In this document: in pieces, positions 60,602-64,000 of the stretch
How the letters are laid out: every line of letters begins with the position of its first letter
How positions within the stretch are numbered: position 1 is the stretch's first letter
Assembly (NCBI RefSeq): GCF_035946055.1
Contig: NZ_CP108364.1
Location: 2,852,001-2,916,000 of the forward strand
From: Streptomyces sp. NBC_01341
GTDB lineage: Bacteria > Actinomycetota > Actinomycetes > Streptomycetales > Streptomycetaceae
DNA length: 64,000 nt
Direction of reading: 5' to 3'
Made by a program: the position numbers and the translations under genes
Notes under the pieces: model-generated
Seen by the model: the letters and a program-made list of their open reading frames with translations, nothing else
Told to the model about the DNA's origin: nothing
The model's database searches: none

Positions 60602-61426
60602 GTGAACGCATCTGTTATTCCGGACCACATCCAGGGCGACCCTCTCGCCGCCGCCGCCGACGCCGCCGCCCGCCTGCGCGAGCTGACCGGCGTCGAGACC
60701 CACGACGTCGCCCTCGTGATGGGCTCCGGCTGGGCCCCCGCCGGCGAGGCGCTCGGCGCCCCGGAGGCCGAGTTCCCCGTCACCGCGCTGCCGGGCTTCC
60801 CGGCCCCGGCCGTGGAAGGGCACGGCGGCACGATCCGCTCCTACCGCATCGGCGAGAAGCGCGTCCTGGTCTTCCTCGGCCGCACGCACTACTACGAGGG
60901 CCGCGGCGTCGCTGCGGTGGCCCACGGCGTGCGCACGGCCGTCGCGGCGGGCTGCGGGACCGTCGTCCTGACCAACGGCTGCGGCGGGCTCCGCGAGGGC
61001 ATGCGCCCCGGCCAGCCGGTCCTCATCAGCGACCACATCAACCTCACGGCGGCCTCGCCGATCGTGGGCGCGAACTTCGTCGACCTGACCGACCTGTACT
61101 CACCGCGGCTGCGCGCACTGTGCAAGGAGATCGACGACACGCTCGAAGAGGGTGTGTACGTGCAGTTCCCCGGCCCGCACTACGAGACCCCGGCCGAGAT
61201 CGGCATGGTCCGGGTCATGGGCGGCGACCTCGTCGGCATGTCGACGGTCCTCGAGGCCATCGCCGCACGTGAGGCCGGTGCCGAGGTGCTGGGCATCTCC
61301 CTGGTCACGAACCTGGCCGCGGGCCTGAGCGGCGAACCCCTCAACCACGAGGAGGTCCTCCAGGCAGGCCGCGACTCCGCCACCCGGATGGGCGCCCTGC
61401 TGGCCCGGGTGCTCGACCGCATCTGA
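60602..61426 (+). CDS. purine nucleoside phosphorylase (trimeric type)
   Basis: A 274-aa class II PNP. Phosphate site VMGSGWAP near residue 40, GRTHYYEGR near 98, [11 protein letters not shown], the purine site [14 protein letters not shown] with Glu, and the end [19 protein letters not shown]. It cleaves (deoxy)guanosine/inosine with phosphate to base and (deoxy)ribose 1-phosphate. The next gene encodes a phosphosugar mutase that could isomerise the product. GTG start, leaderless promoter. Confidence 0.93.
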   Translation: MNASVIPDHIQGDPLAAAADAAARLRELTGVETHDVALVMGSGWAPAGEALGAPEAEFPVTALPGFPAPAVEGHGGTIRSYRIGEKRVLVFLGRTHYYEGRGVAAVAHGVRTAVAAGCGTVVLTNGCGGLREGMRPGQPVLISDHINLTAASPIVGANFVDLTDLYSPRLRALCKEIDDTLEEGVYVQFPGPHYETPAEIGMVRVMGGDLVGMSTVLEAIAAREAGAEVLGISLVTNLAAGLSGEPLNHEEVLQAGRDSATRMGALLARVLDRI

Positions 61427-61576
61427 TCGCCCCGCGGCCCGGCAGAATCAGCCCCTCCGGCGAGCGGGTCACGGGGTCCGGGACCGGCGCCCCGGCCCCG
61501 TAGGGGCGGACGGGCAGGCCGCCCCGCGCGCCGGCGCCCCGCCCCCACACAACCGCACCGCAGAAAGGCGGACACC

Positions 61577-63217
61577 GTGCAGCAGGACCTCATCGCGCGG
61601 GCCAGGACCTGGCTCGCCGAGGACCCGGACCCCGAGACCCGCGCGGAGCTCACCGGGCTCATCGAAGCCGGTGATCTCACCGCGCTCGCCGACCGCTTCG
61701 CGGGCACGCTCCAGTTCGGCACGGCGGGCCTGCGGGGCGAGATCGGGGCGGGCCCGATGCGCATGAACCGTTCCGTCGTCATCCGCGCCGCCGCCGGCCT
61801 CGCCGCCTACCTGAAGGCGCAGGGCAGGTCCGGCGGACTCGTGGTCATCGGTTACGACGCCCGCTACAAGTCGGCCGACTTCGCGCGGGACACCGCCGCC
61901 GTGATGACCGGGGCGGGCCTGCGCGCGGCGGTGCTCCCCCGCCCGCTGCCCACCCCCGTCCTGGCGTTCGCCATACGGCACCTCGGGGCGGTCGCCGGCG
62001 TGGAGGTCACGGCCAGCCACAACCCGCCGCGTGACAACGGCTACAAGGTCTACCTGGGCGACGGCTCACAGATCGTGCCCCCCGCCGACCTGGAGATCGC
62101 CGCCGCCATCGAGGCCGTCGGCCCGCTCGACGGCGTACCGCGCCCGGAGTCCGGCTGGGAGACCCTCGGCGACGAGGTCCTGGCCGCCTACCTCGCCCGT
62201 ACGGACGCGGTGCTCAGCCCCGGCTCGCCCCGGACCGCCCGGACCGTCTACACGGCCATGCACGGCGTCGGCACCTCCGTGCTGACCGCGGCCTTCGCCC
62301 GGGCCGGGTTCCCCGAGCCGGTGCTGGTCGCCGAGCAGGCCGAGCCCGACCCGGCGTTCCCCACCGTCGCCTTCCCCAACCCGGAAGAGCCGGGCGCCAT
62401 GGACCTGGCCTTCGCGGCCGCCCGCACGGCCCTGCCCGACATCGTCATCGCCAACGACCCGGACGCCGACCGCTGCGCCGTGGCCGTGCCCGACCCCTCC
62501 GTCGAGGGCGGCTGGCGGATGCTGCGGGGCGACGAGGTCGGCGCGCTGCTCGCCGCACACCTCGTCGACCGGGGCGTCACGGGCGTGTTCGCCGAGTCGA
62601 TCGTGTCCTCGTCACTGCTGGGCCGCATCGCCGAGAAGGCCGGCCTCGGCTACGAGGAGACGCTCACGGGCTTCAAGTGGATCGCCCGTGTCGACGGACT
62701 GAGGTACGGCTACGAGGAGGCGCTGGGTTACTGCGTCGACCCGGACGGGGTGCGTGACAAGGACGGCATCACGGCCGCGCTGCTGATCACGGAGCTGGCC
62801 TCCGCGCTCAAGGAGAAGGGCCGCACCCTCCTCGACCTGCTGGACGACCTGGCCGTGGAGCACGGGCTGCACGCGACGGACCAGCTGTCGGTCCGGGTCG
62901 AGGACCTGTCGGTCATCGCCGACGCCATGCGGCGGCTGCGCGAGAACCCTCCGGCCGAACTGGCGGGTCTGCCCGTCGTCTCGGCCGAGGACCTCTCGCT
63001 GGGAACCGAGGCGCTGCCGCCCACCGACGGCCTGCGCTACCGCCTGGCGGGCGCCCGGGTCATCGTCCGCCCGAGCGGCACCGAGCCCAAGCTCAAGTGC
63101 TACCTGGAGGTCGTCGTCCCGGTCGCCTCGGCCGGCGAGCTGCCCGCGGCCGCCGCGAAGGGCGCCGGACTGCTCGCCGCCGTCAAGCGCGACCTGGCCG
63201 CCGCGGCCGGCATCTGA
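61577..63217 (+). CDS. alpha-D-phosphohexomutase family (phosphopentomutase candidate)
   Basis: A 546-aa phosphomutase. Phosphoserine loop TASHNPPRDNGYKVY with S147, metal loop NDPDADRCAV near 295, sugar loop ETLTGFKWI/EEALGYC and the phosphate-binding VRPSGTEPK near the end. Members act as phosphogluco-/mannomutase or, in this PNP-linked group, as phosphopentomutase. GTG 61577 with AAAGGCGGA. The gap of 150 nt behind PNP has only short dyads, so the pair may form an operon for nucleoside breakdown. Confidence 0.9.
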   Translation: MQQDLIARARTWLAEDPDPETRAELTGLIEAGDLTALADRFAGTLQFGTAGLRGEIGAGPMRMNRSVVIRAAAGLAAYLKAQGRSGGLVVIGYDARYKSADFARDTAAVMTGAGLRAAVLPRPLPTPVLAFAIRHLGAVAGVEVTASHNPPRDNGYKVYLGDGSQIVPPADLEIAAAIEAVGPLDGVPRPESGWETLGDEVLAAYLARTDAVLSPGSPRTARTVYTAMHGVGTSVLTAAFARAGFPEPVLVAEQAEPDPAFPTVAFPNPEEPGAMDLAFAAARTALPDIVIANDPDADRCAVAVPDPSVEGGWRMLRGDEVGALLAAHLVDRGVTGVFAESIVSSSLLGRIAEKAGLGYEETLTGFKWIARVDGLRYGYEEALGYCVDPDGVRDKDGITAALLITELASALKEKGRTLLDLLDDLAVEHGLHATDQLSVRVEDLSVIADAMRRLRENPPAELAGLPVVSAEDLSLGTEALPPTDGLRYRLAGARVIVRPSGTEPKLKCYLEVVVPVASAGELPAAAAKGAGLLAAVKRDLAAAAGI

Positions 63218-63223
63218 GCGGAC

Positions 63224-63262
63224 GCGTGCGGGAGGCGGCCCCGGGGCCGGTCTCCCGTACGC
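63224..63262. terminator. hairpin terminator after the phosphomutase
   Basis: GCGTGCGGGAG and CTCCCGTACGC pair with one mismatch, continuing inward as CGGCCCC / GGGGCCG. Convergent with the last gene of the window. Confidence 0.6.
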
Positions 63263-63293
63263 GCCGGCGGCGCGGGCGCGATGCCCGCTCCCG

Positions 63294-63932
63294 TCAGCTG
63301 ATCGCGAACAGGACCACGAGCAGCACCAGGCCGACCGCGGCCGGGGCGATCACCTCGTACGCCCAGCGCGCCGAGGCGGTCGTGGTGGGCTTCTCCGGAC
63401 GCGCGGCGGCACGCTCGGCGAGCTCCCGCAGGTCACCCACCGTCTGGTCCGCGGCGGCCGTGCGCGCCTGGGAGTCCAGGACGTCGGCGTGCACGGACGT
63501 GCGGCCGTAGGGGTCGTCGTGCGCCCGCTGGGAGGCCCTCCTGGCCGCCCGCTTGCGCTCGCGCAGCGAGACGGGCACCGCCCACAGCTGATACTTCGCA
63601 CCGTCGTGGGTGAAGATCTCGCTGGAGTAGGTGGCGCGTACCGTGGAGACGTCGGCCCACGGCACCACGATCGTGCGGAACGGGTTGCGGATGTGGATCC
63701 GCTCGACGTCGGCGAACACCGCGGGCCTCAGGGTGAACGCGACGATCAGCGGGATCACGGTCAGCAGGGCGGCCAGCGCCAGCCAGGGCACCCACCCTTT
63801 GCCCTGGGCCACCGCGTCCCCGCCGATCCAGCCGACCAGCAGGATCAGCAGCACGCCACTGACGATGCCGGCGCCCGACCGGAAGGTCCGGTCGGCGTGG
63901 GTGGGCTCGGCGGGAGGTGTGGGGCTCGTCAT
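63294..63932 (-). CDS. PH-like domain membrane protein
   Basis: A 212-aa protein with two N-terminal helices (GIVSGVLLILLVGWIGG; WVPWLALAALLTVIPLIVAF), a bacterial PH-like domain (about 70-125: RIHIRNPFRTIVVPWADVSTVRATYSSEIF), a charged Arg/Ala-rich stretch and a C-terminal helix (VIAPAAVGLVLLVVLFAIS). Common in actinomycetes, no fixed function. CAGAAT, 7 nt before the ATG, may be its -10. The last 68 nt of the window hold nothing that I recognise. Confidence 0.85.
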   Translation of the reverse strand: MTSPTPPAEPTHADRTFRSGAGIVSGVLLILLVGWIGGDAVAQGKGWVPWLALAALLTVIPLIVAFTLRPAVFADVERIHIRNPFRTIVVPWADVSTVRATYSSEIFTHDGAKYQLWAVPVSLRERKRAARRASQRAHDDPYGRTSVHADVLDSQARTAAADQTVGDLRELAERAAARPEKPTTTASARWAYEVIAPAAVGLVLLVVLFAIS

Positions 63933-64000
63933 GGTCCCGATTCTGCCTGAAGCGGCAGGGCATGTGCGGCCCGGCCTCGCGGGGGTCGCGGGAGCAGCGG

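Overview
The window is high-GC actinobacterial chromosome and almost certainly Streptomyces. Codons are strongly biased to G/C in third position. Several genes use GTG or TTG starts, many start codons sit 6-8 nt after a TAnnnT box with no Shine-Dalgarno, and terminators are long GC-rich stems. The content includes a conservon, mycothiol chemistry (Mca), an acyl-CoA carboxylase epsilon subunit and an LAXTG surface protein. The gene order pckG ... mca, and hutH - GGDEF - enoyl-CoA hydratase - cya - birA - pccB - pccE - maf - accA - deoR - lpdA - PNP, is what I remember from the conserved core of Streptomyces chromosomes around the SCO49xx genes of S. coelicolor. No rRNA, tRNA, CRISPR array, transposase or integrase was seen.

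Layout. 1-2.5 kb: the start of an Nramp metal transporter (cut by the edge), a Cys-containing membrane fragment, and an orphan DUF4157 protein of the kind carried by extracellular contractile injection systems, with a ParB-like C-terminus. 2.6-9.6 kb: two divergent operons (sugar-acid kinase, IclR regulator, RidA, GntP permease; against a PLP deaminase and an amidohydrolase deacylase) that together read as a pathway for N-acetyl-D-glucosaminate or a similar amino-aldonate. 9.6-18.8 kb: secreted serine protease, arylamine N-acetyltransferase, AlaA-type transaminase, PEP carboxykinase, hemolysin III/PAQR protein and a thioredoxin/DUF255 protein. 18.8-27 kb: a four-gene conservon (sensor kinase, roadblock, DUF742, GTPase) flanked by two diverged ~130-bp direct repeats; the right copy is the leader and first codons of a large STAND/TPR protein, the left copy a dead stub of the same leader.

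27-36 kb: mca with a small membrane partner, DUF4307 protein, greA, a DrrAB-type ABC exporter, threonine dehydratase, MarR regulator, DUF1059 protein, cystathionine gamma-synthase and two membrane-anchored unknowns. 36-45 kb: secreted lipase, secreted unknown, XRE regulator, NADP-glutamate dehydrogenase, MacB/FtsX-type ABC transporter, lipoprotein L,D-transpeptidase, an acidic unknown and a small LAXTG sortase substrate. 45-51 kb: histidine ammonia-lyase, GAF-GGDEF diguanylate cyclase, enoyl-CoA hydratase and class III adenylate cyclase, so genes for two nucleotide second messengers lie close together.

50-57 kb is an acyl-CoA carboxylase module: biotin ligase BirA, carboxyltransferase PccB, epsilon subunit and the biotin carboxylase/carrier AccA, which would together make methylmalonyl-/malonyl-CoA. 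57-64 kb holds a TetR regulator, a DeoR regulator, a flavoprotein quinone reductase, a gamma-glutamylcyclotransferase-like protein, purine nucleoside phosphorylase with a phosphopentose/hexose mutase (nucleoside salvage), and a PH-like membrane protein.
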